Source: Augochlora pura
Lineage: Eukaryota > Arthropoda > Insecta > Hymenoptera > Halictidae
Assembly: GCF_028453695.1 (NCBI RefSeq)
Contig: NC_135781.1
Location: forward strand, 1,922,001-1,986,000
Length of the DNA stretch: 64,000 nucleotides
Direction of reading: 5' to 3'
The position numbers and the translations under genes were made by a program. The notes under the pieces are model-generated. The model did no database searches. It was not told the DNA's origin and was given only the letters and a program-made list of their open reading frames with translations. Shown piece by piece: positions 11,405 to 23,039 of the stretch (positions are counted from its first letter, which is position 1; every line of letters starts with the position of its first letter).

Positions 11405-11900
11405 TTTTTGTGAAATTTAGTGCAAATGAGAGGTGAAAGGGTGTAGTTTGTGATAAGGGTTTAGTGGGTAGGTGTGGAATGAAGAGATTATTTATAATAA
11501 TTGAGAGGAGTTGATATCGTGGGATTTATAGGACTTCAAAGCGACTATTTAGATCAATTTTTGAAATTTGTTGTAGTGGAGTTAATTTTATGAAAATTAG
11601 CTTAAATGAAAGCTGAAAGTGTCTAGTTTGAAATAGTATGTTATAGATTGCTATAGAATGACGAGATCATTTTTTAAAATTGAATAGAGTCGATCACTGA
11701 TATCATGGGATTTTTAGATTTTTTAAAGCGACCGTTTAGATCAATTTTTGAAATATGTTCTAGTGGAGCTATTTTTCTGAAAATTAGCTCAAATGAAAGC
11801 TGAAAGTGTCTACTTTAACCCCCTGTACACCATTTTGCCACAAAACGACGAAATTATTTCGAAAAATTAAAAAAAGTCGACCACTGACATCGCGAGATTA
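11405..11900. repeat. About 187-bp tandem repeat, 2.6 copies
   Basis: The marker GAAAATTAGCTCAAATGAAA, or a close variant, occurs at 11412, 11592 and 11779. GATCAATTTTTGAAATWTGT and CGTGGGATTT/CATGGGATTT recur in register. The first copy is most diverged. The repeat is AT-rich and has no long frame. Confidence 0.85.
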
Positions 11901-12410
11901 AATGAACCCTGTAAGAGTCTACCGTAAGTAATTTTATATTAAACTGCAATTGTTATAATAACTACTTTCGCGTCGACAACTTCGCAATATTTCATACTAT
12001 CCATACAATTCCTTCTACGAGGTAGTTTCTAGAAAAGCGGGTACCGGTTTTCCGCGGCCGAAAGACCGATCTCTGATTTATTATTCCATTTAACGTCTAC
12101 ACATGTCGGGAAAGGGGCGCAACCGAACTGCCGTGTGCGGCCCGCGCGTGTTTCGTACGAAAGCTCCGTTAATTGCGGTATCGAACTTCGCAGGGCTCAT
12201 TCGTCTTCGGCGAACCGTGACGACACCGCCTTCGTTCGGACGTATCGGTTACGGGGGGCTACTCTGACCGAGTGAAACGGACAGTTAGACCGAAACGGGG
12301 AACCGAAAACTGTGGGAGGCTGTCGGCTCTCGCTGCGGCAGAATCGCTGCAGAGAATCAGTCTGAATCGGCGAAGGGTGCGTGTGAAGCGGGACGAGGGG
12401 TGGCATTCGA
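11901..12410. other. Unique DNA, no gene seen
   Basis: AT-rich to about 12000, then CpG-rich. No supportable feature. Confidence 0.5.
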
Positions 12411-12543
12411 AGAGAAAGAGTGAGAGAGAGAGAGGAATAGAAATATAGAAAAATAAAAGGAAAGAGGGAGAGAGAGAGATATAAAGAAAGATATCAGAAG
12501 AGGAAAATAGAGAGACAGAGACATAGGGGTTATAAAAATGTAA

Positions 12544-12575
<32 letters not shown>

Positions 12576-12946
12576 ATTAATATATAGAGAGAAATAGAGT
12601 AAAATAAAGACATAGAAAAATAAAAAGAGAAAGAGAGAGACAACGAGGCGAATAAAATATATATCGAAGGAAAGAGGGTGAAATAAAGAAAGAGAGAGAG
12701 AGACAGCGAGTTAAATAAAATAAAAATTAAGAGAACGAGAGTGAATTAAATAGATAGAAAAATAAAGAGAGAGAGATAGAGTGACAGCAAGGTAAATAAA
12801 TAAATATTGAAGGAAAGAGAGGAAAAGAAATACAAAGAAATAAAGACAGAAAAATAAAGAGCGAAGGAGATAGATAGAGATATAATAAAGCCAGAGAAAG
12901 TAAGAGAAAAATAGAGCCCTCCCTCGCGATAAAGGGGGGGGGGGGG
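12411..12946. repeat. Long imperfect polypurine tract ending in G13
   Basis: About 500 bp of GA-rich sequence (GAGAGA, AATAAAGA, GAAAGAGA units) on the plus strand, terminated by a G homopolymer at 12934-12946. The minus-strand open frame here is a repeat translation. Confidence 0.9.
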
Positions 12947-13863
12947 AGATCGGCGCTCGTGAGAACACGGACGCGGCGCGTGTAGAAGAAGAGAAGAATA
13001 TATTACACGTAGCGTCAGCTGTGCTTTATAGCCGAAGCATCAGGCGGGCCGCCAACGGTGTGGGTTTATACCGTCGACGTACACGAGCAGCATCTCCGTT
13101 CCCCATCGCGATCAGCTCCGCTCCTTTTTTCCCCCACCGGAGGGATGGTTCCTCTTCGCTTCGAGGCCTTCTTCTTCCTCCGATCCTTTCCCCGTGCCTC
13201 GCCCCCCCCACGCCATCGCCGCAATCGGTTTTTGCGAGCGCAGGCCGCCGCGATCATTACAGGGAGTCGTGCGACGCTGCACGGCACCGTCGACCGCCGC
13301 CCGGAATCCGCGGCGGATCAAGTTATCCGAATGGTACGTGAGCGAGGTGTCAATACTCTCTCGGCCGTCGCGCGCAAAAAAAAGCCAGACCGCCGAGGAC
13401 AATTCCGGAGCGGTGTGGCCCCGCCGCGCCGGTGGGAACGTCGCGATAGGCGGTGCCCGCGTCGCGATACAACACCGCGCCCCGAAGCGTTTTAATACCC
13501 TTGTTTCCCCCACTCCTCCTCCCTTCCACCGCGCCGGAAGTCTATTAACGGCGATGTCCACGTTCTGCTGCGAAATCGTCGGTTCCCTGTTCACGGACGC
13601 CCGCAAAAACCCGCGCGAACGATATACGGGGATCGTCCGACGACTACAGCGATTGTTCTACTTGGCTGTTCTCGCCTCGGTTCGCACGCTGATTGCGAAT
13701 CTGAAGTAGCGATGGTATTTTTTTTATATTGGTCGGATATGTTCTTTTTATCGGTTTGTGTTTATTTATTTTGCGGAATAGCTGCGTTTTGTGAGCTTGG
13801 CAGTTTAGAGTGTTATCGTAGTTTATATGTTAATTATATGACAGTACACATAAGTAATATATA
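12947..13863. other. G+C-rich unique DNA, no gene confirmed
   Basis: Several overlapping open frames of up to 171 codons (13194-13709 plus) and 164 codons (13112-13606 minus) cover the same CpG-rich DNA. Long frames on both strands at once are typical of high-G+C DNA with few stop codons. None shows a recognisable domain. If any exon were present in this part of the window, this would be one of the first places to test. Confidence 0.4.
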
Positions 13864-13980
13864 CAATATAATGATACACAAAAATAAAAAAATTAATGTA
13901 TGCAATATGATGATACGCAAAAATAAAAAAATTAATATATATAATATCGTAATACACAAAATAAAATAATTAATATATAT
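13864..13980. repeat. 39-bp AT-rich minisatellite, 3 copies
   Basis: Copies begin at 13864, 13903 and 13942 with core AATATAATGATACACAAAAA followed by an A-run and TTAAT. The plus-strand frame through it has a 13-residue period. Confidence 0.9.
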
Positions 13981-15362
13981 TAACATCTATATGTTAATAT
14001 GACTTTTTAAGTTATTTTTCGTAAATAATCATTTAAAAAAGGTACTACAACTTGTTGTTATAGTCTTTTTATAAATAATTATTACAAATCTTTATTTGAA
14101 ATAGAAACGTTCTTATGGCTACCACAAAATCAACTCGAATGAAATATCTAAAACTCTATTGAAATAAACAATTTCATAACATCGACCATAGCTCAGAGGT
14201 ACTCAGAGACACCCACAATCATCTACTTCAGAAAGATACTTCAAGAAAAGCGTCATAACCGCAGCGAGCGAGATAAAACGCGCAGATAACTTTCGATCGA
14301 ATCGACGAACTTCGATAATAAATTACACGTTAATAAAGGGTATCGAACAATCGAAATCGGTGGTATTTCGCTATCGGACGTTGAAGGACCTACTTTCGTC
14401 TTCTAGGAACCGGAAGCCAAGGTGCGTCAGTGTTCGTATATGAATGAAAGCGGAGCCGTTACGAACGTTTAAGTAACCCCCTTAATGGAAGTTCGGATCC
14501 CCGTCGCATCGCGGAAAGTTGAGAACTCGCCAGGCACACCGGGCGGCCCGCAGACACGCGCCGGCCCTGCACAGGCGAAATCTGCCGGCTCGCGACGACG
14601 GCCCGCCGTGGAACATACACTTTTGTTTAGGGAAGGGAGGGGGGTTGACGCGTTGACTGACACGTTGACGCGTCGGCAAACAGCTCGCCGGTTTTCCGGC
14701 CGGGTGAATTTGCCGGTTGAAAAATCACCGAAAATCTAGCCGCTTTTGGATAATAATATGCTATATAAGAACGGGAGTATTGACCGAAGTTACGACCCCA
14801 TAGACGCAGCGGATCGGAGAAGCCATCATCGCGCAGCGCAGCGCGCGATCAAATCTAAACAGATGGGAGTTGCATTTAATCTAGTCGCGCGAGCCGTCTC
14901 AATGCGTCCTAACCTAATTCCAGTTCTCCTCCCTTGATACGCCGATAGGGTTGAGGGCTCGCGCAGGGCCGGGACGCGTGTGTGTGTGTGTGTGCACGTT
15001 GGCGATGGTGGTGGTGCTGTATAGAGAACGCGGAAACACGTCGCTCTGGCTACGGGTGCCCGGCGCGCTCGGCGTTCGCGAGGCATGCATCGCGCTGTGC
15101 TCCGTCGCAAAAACCAGCCAAGTTTCGCGTAGCGTTAATTAAGCCCTTAAGTGTCGCCTGGATATATCCCTCGCCCCCTCCCGCCCCCATCCGCGCACGA
15201 GTGTCTACTTGCCGGTAACCCTTCACGATCTAAAATTAGAATTTCATCGCTCGTAATTATATATGGGGGTGTGGCGCCGTGTCTCATTTTCCCGCGCCGG
15301 TCGCATCGGCTCGGAGAAAAAAAAAGAACGAAGGAAAAAACGAAGGAAAAAGAAAGAAGACA
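13981..15362. other. Unique DNA, no gene seen
   Basis: AT-rich to 14170, then CpG-rich. Contains a (TG)n tract at 14979-14994. Frames around 14485-14739 and 14826-15110 show nothing recognisable. Confidence 0.5.
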
Positions 15363-15673
15363 TTAACCCTTTGCCGTCGCGCACAGATCTCGCGAGCCGC
15401 TCGTCCGCTTTGGGCACCGTTTATTTTGGTCTTTGCCCAATCCTTAATTCTCGTGATTTTCTTACGAAAGGTATATTTCTCTTCTGTTCGTCATTATTAT
15501 TCCAATTAAATGAAATGGCGTGTTAATTAATTTTTAGCCAAGTAATGGCTAAAATTACGTCATACTGCCCGGTATGATGGTAGTATAGAATCTATCGGTG
15601 AACCGGAGTTCGCCGTGAATTGGAGCTCGTATCTGTGTCGAGTAACACTCGACGTCGGACCGCCAAGGGTTAA
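15363..15673. mobile_element. TTAA-flanked MITE, piggyBac-type ends (311 bp)
   Basis: The left end TTAACCCTTTGCCGTCGC pairs with the right end, which read on the opposite strand is TTAACCCTTGGCGGTCCG. The first nine bases are identical and most of the following bases agree. Inside are two small dyads: TTTTAGCCA..TGGCTAAAA near 15532-15554, and CATACTGCCCGGTATG at 15570-15585. No open frame is present. The left end is closest to the element at 9066. Non-autonomous piggyBac-type is the best guess, resting on ends and TTAA only. Confidence 0.75.
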
Positions 15674-15944
15674 CGCGTCGCGGAAAAATTATTTTATTGC
15701 GCCTCGCGCAAGAATTTTTAATCCACCCGTGGATTATATATGTTTCTTTTTTCTCTGCCGCCGCTGGAGAACGACTCGAAATGGGAAGCATAATCATTTC
15801 GCAGGACTGTTATTAATTTTTTTTTGGGGAGGGTTATCTTTGCCGGTGAAAAGCCTACGTTTAAGTGTCTTGCATTAACGCGGACGACGAGGGGCGGGAT
15901 TTCACGCAGGGAGGCGGCAATTTCGAGTTTCTGTCGCGACTGCG

Positions 15945-16502
15945 ACTTCTCCCCTCTTTTTCCCTCTTCCTTTCTCTTTTTTTTCTCTGTCTTCGCCCCA
16001 CTTTATTTATCTCTCTCTTCTTTTTTATTTTTTTCTCTTAGTCTCGCTCTTCCTTTTTATCTCTCTATTCGTCTGTCTTTCACTCTTTATATTCCTCTTT
16101 TCCTTTTAATTTCTCCTTTGATCTCTATTACGATCTTTCTCTTTCCCTCTCTCTCTCTCTTTAATTCCTCTTTCCCTCTTTATCACCCTTTTTATTCCTC
16201 TCTTTCGTTATATTTCTCTTTATTTCTTCCTCTTTATCTCTATCCTTAGTTCTTTCTCTCTCTCTCTCTATGAATCTCTACCTTCATTTCTCTCTCTCTT
16301 TACCTCTCTCCGTCTCTCTCTCATACTCTGGATCTCTCTCTTTATTTTTCTCTCTTACTCCCTCTTTCTCTCTCTTTTTATTTCTCTGTCTTGTCTCTCT
16401 CCCTCGCTCTCGGTCACTGGATCTCTCTCTTTATCTCTCTCTCGCTCTCTGGATATCTCTCCGGACCTCTCTCTCTCTCTCTCTCTCACTCTCGCTCTCC
16501 GG
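15945..16502. repeat. Very long polypyrimidine tract
   Basis: About 560 bp that is almost all C and T on the plus strand, grading from TCTTTTT-rich to (CT)n. Open frames of 141 and 88 codons here are Ser/Leu repeat translations. Confidence 0.9.
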
Positions 16503-16861
16503 CTCAGCAGAACCCCGTCGTCCGTTCTTTGCATAACGCACGGCCCCGGCCGGCGTTTAATTATGAAATATGTATTTAGCAGACCGAAAGGCGCGCGCGC
16601 GCGCGCGCTCACTCTCCAATAATTCATTATCAAACAAGTACATAGCACGTTGTCGGTAAAATAATGAGCGTTTGTCACGTCCCCGTTTTCGAACATTCAA
16701 ATCACTTTATTAATTTGAATTTCAAACAGGTGTATCGGCCGGGCAAAGGCCCCGCCTCCAATTAATCCGAGAGTATCCCAATTAGGAGACAGCGCCCACG
16801 ACCCAAACCTCCCCCACCGCCACCCCCCCACGCTCACTGGCGCTAGATCTTGAATTTCTTT
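16503..16861. other. Unique DNA with (GC)n
   Basis: Contains an alternating GC tract at 16590-16609 and a C-rich strand near 16805-16832. No gene is seen. Confidence 0.5.
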
Positions 16862-17115
16862 GTCGGAAACGCCGCTTCGCTCCGCTCCGCCTCGCCCTGC
16901 CTCGACGTGCCTCGAGTCTCATGATTTGCTCTTAGCGTCCCGCTGCCTCGAGCTACGATGTTTCGGGACATGCTGCCTCGCGTCGCTCTATCACGTGCTT
17001 TGCTGGTCCGCTCTTAGTTACACGCTGCCTCGAGCCTTGCGACGCGTTACCACGTGCTTCGCTCTTAGCTCCACGCTGCCTCGCGTCGCGTAGCGTTGCA
17101 ATGCGTTGCGTCGCA
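16862..17115. repeat. Degenerate pentamer-type array (GCYTC) with a 59-bp sub-repeat
   Basis: The sequence is dominated by GCCTC, GCTTC, GCTCC and GCGTC pentamers. Within it CACGTGCTT..GCTCTTAG..CACGCTGCCTCG occurs twice (about 16993 and 17052). This resembles, in reverse complement, the GCGAA/GAGGC array at 29190 and the AGCRR array at 37610. Confidence 0.65.
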
Positions 17116-17129
17116 CCACGATGCCTGGA

Positions 17130-17405
17130 TGAAGGTAGCAAGGTATGAAGGGATGAAGGGAGCAAGTGAGGAACGGCAGGGAAGGTAAGGGAGAAGGGAG
17201 CAAGGGGTGAAGGGACGAAGGGAGCAAGGGGTGAAGGGACGAAGGGAGCAAGGTAGAAAGGTAGCAAGGGATGAAGGGATGAAGGTAGCAAAGGAGAAAG
17301 ATAGCAAGGGACGAAGGGAGCAAGGGATGAAGGGATGAAGGTAGCAAAGTAGCAAAGCAGCAAAGGAGAAAGGTAGCAAGGGACGAAGGGAGTAAGGGAG
17401 ATACG
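17130..17405. repeat. About 24-bp purine-rich minisatellite (GAAGGGA..GAGCAAGG)
   Basis: Built of GAAGGGAGCAAGGGGT-like and GAAGGTAGCAAGGGAT-like 12-bp half-units that often combine to 24 bp (for example 17201-17248). Three minus-strand frames translate it as Leu/Pro/Ser-rich strings of 109-136 residues, which are artefacts. Confidence 0.9.
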
Positions 17406-17811
17406 GGATCCGCAATCAGCGCGCGTTCATTTCGATTTCAGCAATTTAGGGGCGCAGCCGGGGGAGACGAGAGCCGCGCGCCGCTTAAGTGGTCCTCGTG
17501 GGCGCGCGCGCGACGACAATCGCGCGAACGCGCCTTAATTACGCATTAATTCCGGTTTCGAGCGGCGCGTAATTCTCCGGCGACCGCCGAGAACACGCTC
17601 GGACCCGACCAGCGCGGATTCTTCCCGCCGAATTGCACCTCCGGGGGTCTTAACTTTGATATTTCGCCTCGGTTGCGTCCTATTCTTCGCGGTTCGCCGC
17701 GCCGTGCTGATTCGCCGTCTCCCTTTTGTGCCGTGATACCGCCAGTTACCTTGATTGCAGGGCGATTCCATTTGTTCACCTGTCTAAACGATTTCAGACG
17801 GACCGCTTTTA
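17406..17811. other. CpG-rich unique DNA, no gene seen
   Basis: Contains GCGCGCGCG runs near 17500. No supportable feature. Confidence 0.5.
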
Positions 17812-17893
17812 CATTTCGTTAACACGTTCTTCCCTGTGGAAATAGCCATTTGTTATTATTATTTAATTTTATCAATTATTGTGGTTAATAGTT
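17812..17893 (+). repeat. Direct repeat copy 1 (about 80 bp)
   Basis: Contains GTTAACACGTTCTTCCCTGT followed by GCCATTTGTTATTATTATTT. Matched by a second copy 209 bp downstream at 18021-18101. The two agree over nearly their whole length with scattered substitutions. Confidence 0.85.
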
Positions 17894-18020
17894 AACCTTA
17901 AAAGAATATTTTTACTGGAAAACAATTTTATTTTTTATTATTTTTGATTATTTCAATTTTATTATTTTTCGCTGTTGCAATTTCTTTATGAAATTTTGTA
18001 TATATATAAATTATTCATTT

Positions 18021-18101
18021 ACATTTTGTTAACATGTTCTTCACTGTGCTAAAAGCCATTTGTTATTATCATTTAATTTGATTAATTATTGTATGTTAAT
18101 A
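18021..18101 (+). repeat. Direct repeat copy 2 (about 80 bp)
   Basis: Contains GTTAACATGTTCTTCACTGT and GCCATTTGTTATTATCATTT, matching the copy at 17812. The pair brackets AT-rich DNA of about 127 bp. It could be a tandem duplication with a 209-bp unit whose second half has diverged, or a pair of element ends. The sequence does not decide. Confidence 0.85.
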
Positions 18102-18784
18102 CCGGATGAATATTTTAATACGCATAAAATGTACCAATCACAAAAATCTTCTAATTGAAAATGAAAAATATTTTCCTAAACGTCGCAACAACGTAGTTCT
18201 CGCGCGCACAGTGCGAGACTTAAGCGTTCGAGGGGGTGTGGAACACGGTTGTCCAGGCATTACTTCGCGAAACAGCTCGGCCGAGCTGCCGAATGGAACG
18301 TAAAAATGCGAAGGTCTGGAAATAAAAATACTTGGCAACATTTTAATGAAAGTGGCGGTGGTGGTGGCTCGAAGTAGCTCCGGGCTCTACCTTGTACACT
18401 CGGTAAAAAAAAAACGCAGAAGTTCGCCGCGGCGGCGTTCCTCGGGAATACGGGGCAAAATTGTAAGGTCTTTTAATGAACTTGTCAACCAACAAATTAT
18501 CTGTTGCAACGGGATCCGGTGATTAAAAGGGAGTTATTTATTTACTCAGCCGTTCGGCGGACCGAAAGACGACGCTATAGGCGAGCCGGCAGCGAGCTGT
18601 TTAAATCCATTAATTGCCAAATATTTTGTTTCATTTTTTAACCATAAAAATTATATATATATTTACGCTATTTTTATGTTTTGTTGTTAAAATATTATAT
18701 ATTTTTTAAAAAAGTCCCAAATGAAGATTGCGATAGGTCGCGTGAATACAAAACTAATAAGAAGAGATTTTTGTTTATGGATAA
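18102..18784. other. Unique DNA, no gene seen
   Basis: A mixed segment followed by AT-rich DNA from 18600. No feature is supportable. Confidence 0.5.
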
Positions 18785-18845
18785 TGGATTAAGACATCTC
18801 AAATGTCCTACAAACGTCTAATAAACGTCCTATGAACGTCTTGCG
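18785..18845. repeat. Short GACGTC-family fragment
   Basis: Contains AAATGTCCTACAAACGTCTA, ATAAACGTCCTATGAACGTC. These strings match the array at 23240-23460 (ATGTCCTACGAACGTCTTAG). A short remnant of the dispersed family. Confidence 0.7.
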
Positions 18846-20662
18846 TTGCATTATTCTCCTAATACAGTGTTATTTATTATATGGTATTCTATTCTATTCT
18901 ATTACGTATATTATATTTATATTACATTTATATCTTATTTATATTTATTTCATATTTATATTTATTTTTATTTACCAGTATCACGTTCAATTATAGTTCG
19001 AACCCAACACATAGTAAATCACTCCATACGCATCGCGCGAGCTCCGACTATATTCGCAGCCGTAACGAAAGGGTTAAAACGAGTAGGTGGCCCGCGCGCG
19101 AATGCCCAAACTAAACGATGAGCAGCGGCAACCAGAAATTGGCCCGGAACGCGTTAACGTGTCCGAACATTCCTGCGAACCGTGCCGGGATTGCTCCTCG
19201 GCTAACGGCCGCGTCACGTTCCGCGCGTGCGGTTTTTACGCGAGCCGATAAAGTTATAGCTCCGGCGATATCCTGATTGCTGTCTCATTCGCGTAACACG
19301 CAGAGCGGCGCGCGGCTCAAAAGACAACTTCATTTATATTCCGCCGTCATTTCGAGGCAGCCCGGCGCGTAAACGACACTCGCCGTGGCCGAGTTGCGCG
19401 CCTAGTCGACCAGCGTGATGCATCGTCCGGCAGAAGTTAATAAGACCGCAGCGTTTCTTTTACACGGCTTGGTTAGCGTCGCCGCCGGCCTTTAAAGGAT
19501 TAGTTGGAGCGGCGCTGATCAACAAGGCATCGGGTACGATGCTACGTTTTCTTGCCTGCAACCTGTTAGACGGATCCGCCATAAACGACTCCGTAAACGA
19601 TTCGAATCTCGTGGAATCTCGTTAGCGAATTCATTCGCGATTTCATTCGCGATTTCAGGTTCACGCGTCGACGCTTCTTTCGGGTCGTCTGACTGCTTCA
19701 ACGAAACGTCTAACCCTTATCTGTGTCCAATGTCTATGTCTTTCAACCCTTTGCGCTAGCAGAGTTTTCTTGATCCAGGCACGGAATTAAGGGTCAATAT
19801 TTATGGTTTGTGTATAGTTTGTTGACCTCTTAATTCTGGCACTATTGAGGTATTAGGAGATTTAATACCTGTTTAGGGAACAGACGTTTAGGAATTGTAT
19901 ATTGTGCTATAGGATGTTCTGTTCGAAGTATATTTTAGGCTAGACTTTTCTTTAGGGGACCAAAATTTATCGACTTTTGATGACATATTCTTGTAGAGAT
20001 TGACGAGGGGAAAGCGAAGGTGTGAATTTCAACGCGCGGAAATCATTTGTTCAAAAGTTATGCGTGTTTGAAGTTGACAATTTTACAGAATTTCTGATTG
20101 ATTAGTGTGATGGTTAAGTAACATTAGATGTATCGACATATTCTATCTTTTCTTAGAAAGAAATAAAGCAATAAATTTTGTATGCATCCAATATTTATTG
20201 TGTTATTATTATTATTAATAATTATTTATAATTATTGATGGCAATTTATAAATATCATTTATGAGAAATATATTCCTGAAATCGAATGACATAACCTTGA
20301 CATAATTTTCCTACAGACCTTATTAGGTCTATTATAATTAATAACAATATATCTATTTGCCTGCGAAAATAAATTGTAGAAGGACATTGCCGGTGCAACA
20401 ATACACGCTATAAATCCTGTTCACTGTTTTTACCAACTGTTAAGAATGCGTCGAGCAACAAGGTATCAGAATGCTCTGTTTCTTACCTGTTCCCCCTTTG
20501 CAACCGGTTGACTGCCATAAACGTTCGGCGCGCTAAAAACAAGGGAACAATCTCGAGAAATCTCTTTAACAAATTCCCCTTCCATTTCGAGCAGAATCCA
20601 CGATGCTTTTTCATATATACAGTATATGTTACCAATTACGAATAACCAATAACACACATGTA
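18846..20662. other. Unique DNA with one solitary TTAACCCTT end, no gene seen
   Basis: AT-rich (18846-18970), CpG-rich (19020-19480), then AT-rich from 19740. A solitary element end reading TTAACCCTTTCGTTACGGCT on the minus strand sits at 19058-19077. Its partner end is not found within 1 kb. Confidence 0.5.
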
Positions 20663-20840
20663 CGTCTTTAATACGTCCATTTTAGGTCTGAATTACGCCC
20701 TAAAATGGACGTCTCTAAGATGTCTTAATTCAGACGTTAAAAGGACATTCAATCTGTAACGGAGTTAAGTCGTCTCAAAGACGCGTGAAACAGGTGTAAC
20801 ACGACACACGTCTTAAAAACGGCTTAAAAACGTCCTACTG
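20663..20840. repeat. GACGTC-family locus with 14-bp perfect stem-loop
   Basis: Contains ACGTCTTTAATACGTCCATT and repeated ACGTCTCTAAGATGTC, GACGCGTGA and ACGTCTTAAAAACGGC strings. ACGTCCATTTTAGG at 20673-20686 is perfectly complementary to CCTAAAATGGACGT at 20699-20712, leaving a 12-base loop. The same stem, with a longer loop, recurs at 34368-34422, so the hairpin is a conserved part of the family. Confidence 0.85.
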
Positions 20841-23030
20841 CTATCTCTACAAAGAAGCCCTCTCCTTCTCCAACGAAAAAGGTTTCACTAACATAATTTA
20901 GTTAACATAACAATCCAAAAACAAATCGCGATGATTAGGTCCATTCATCGCCGCCCTAAACGCCGAAGAATATGCGACAGTGAAAAAGTTAATTGTTAAA
21001 GACCGGTGATTTCCGTAGGCCCGTCGTTTCGTCTTCGATAAAACCGTTCGATTCCTTGAAAATCGCGTGGCGGCCGATATACGTTCGCGCACAAGGCCAA
21101 GGGTGTGCAGCACTAGCAGCAGCAGCGGCAGCAGGCCCGTCCGAACTGGATACACGTATTTAAATGTTGCATCCGATCCACCTCATGCATTATTTAGTTC
21201 AGCCGTGGTGGGGCGTGTGTGTGTGCGCGGCGCACGCGGGCTCGTTTTGTGCGCTCGGACGATCGGCCTGTCGCGTCGTGTCGACGCCGGAACTAACGTA
21301 GCTACCAGAACGCCATTCGGAAATAAACGTATATATACCCTAACGTACGTATCCTCTCTCTCTCTCTCTCTCTTTCTCTATCGCCGCGTACCGTTCGTGT
21401 TATAGCGCGCGAACCGGTGCGAATACGGCGCGGAACAGGGTGGTGTACGAGGAGGCGGTGGAGGTGGGGGGGCGCAGCACTGTGCGCCGCGCCCGGCTAC
21501 GGTGGCCGCATGAGAATGCATTATAGATAGGGCTTCTCCATGGATCAGTTCGATTTCGCAATTGTGCGGTGCCTCGGCCGAATATATATACCCCTTTCCC
21601 CCTGCCCTCCCCCCCCCTCTCACGGCCACGATATATCTATCAATTTACGCGCGTCATGGCGTCGACGCGCGGTGACCTGCTCCACGGCTTTTAATTGAAT
21701 GCAATTATGACGAATGGCGGGTGCGCAACACGCCGAGAAATTGGATTGCCACTTTCCCATTTAATTCTCTTTGATCCGACGCGGGGGAGGGTGCGCGCGC
21801 GTTGCCGATACTTCCGAGTATACGCGACGATCAAACGTGTTCGTCGCTGATCCCCTAACCCTATCGACGCGCGACGAGCTTTCTTGTTTCTCGACTTGCA
21901 CGACGGTTGAGGTTAGGGTTGCAGGAACAATTGGTTTTTAAGTGGCAAGCTGCCGTTTTCCCGCTAGAGTTATTAACACGATTAACAATATTAACGTAAC
22001 GTAACCTTGACAGTTTTATCAAGGATTGATGCAATAATTAATACGCGATCAATACAATAATTAATGCACGATGTGTTGTAATTACTATGTATGCCACGTG
22101 TTGAATAATATTTTCTTTTTCGAGTATTTATAATTCATTATTATTTCCATAAAGTTGTTGCCAAGATTATGCTAAGGTTAACAATTCACCGAATTTATGG
22201 TAATGACTATGGTTTAGAAATGCGTTTGAAGCTGAGCAAGATTGTTTAATTCTGTAAAATAATATAAATGATATTCTTGTTGATTCAACTGGAGAAATAG
22301 ACGCTTTAAAATTAATTTAAATTTAGATTTAAATTATTTAAATAAAATTCCACGGTAAGTTCGAGTAATATTCCGCGACAATGATCCGCGAAATTGTTTC
22401 ACCTGTCGTTACAATATCGCTGGTAGATTCGGCAATAAAGAAATTGGAGCGCGATTCGAGCGGCGCGGTCCCGAACACCGACGTTACAATAGTCGACGGA
22501 AGGGTTAACGGGCCGTTCAATTATTCAGGACCACGCGCGCGCGAGCGCGCGAGCGAGAGAGCGCGGCCCGGGGTCGTCATTACCGGATAAACGTGGCGCG
22601 GCCGTGCAAAAAGAAATGAAAAAAAGAAAAAGAAGAGTTATTCGGAAGTGTACGGCCGGTTGGGAAATATGAAGCCGTAAAAGATCGCGGAAGACGGCGA
22701 GAGAGTGTGAGAGAGAGAGAGAGAGGCGTATAATACGCAGTCGATGCCGCAGTAAAACGCGATCGTTCTCGCATGACTTACGGGGCCGCATTTCTATGCG
22801 CGGAACTGGGTTACGGCGCGCGGACTGGTTTAAGAATTTTATTACGAATTCTCCAAACACCTTCTTCCTCGCCTGTAGGAGGGGCCTGTATTATGCGTCG
22901 AAACTTTTACAATGCAGTTGCCGCGAGACAGGCGGCGGCGGCGCGAGCTTCGCGATCTGCTTTCTAATTTCAGAAATTGAGATGCTCGGATGTCGCGTAT
23001 CCTCCGGTATTAAGATTTAACGAAGGATGT
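20841..23030. other. Unique DNA with microsatellites, no gene seen
   Basis: Holds (CT)n at 21352-21377, (GA)n at 22699-22726, a GCGCGC/GAGCGCG cluster at 22533-22565, and a CAG/CGG run near 21113-21135. A solitary TTAACCCTT end in reverse orientation ends at 22508. AT-rich at 21970-22340. Frames of up to 112 codons have no recognisable content. Confidence 0.5.
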
Positions 23031-23039
23031 CGCAGTTCG

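Noticed and set aside
13112..13709. Frames of 164 (minus) and 171 (plus) codons
   Set aside because: Same reasoning: overlapping frames on both strands with biased composition and no recognisable product.
14185..14215. A tRNA-like D-arm string (TAGCTCAGAGGTA)
   Set aside because: No acceptor pairing and no GTTCRANNC T-loop at the right distance, so not a tRNA.
21856..21927. Inverted repeat CCCTAACC / GGTTAGGG
   Set aside because: Short arms with mismatches over a 50-base gap. Within what chance allows in a window of this size.
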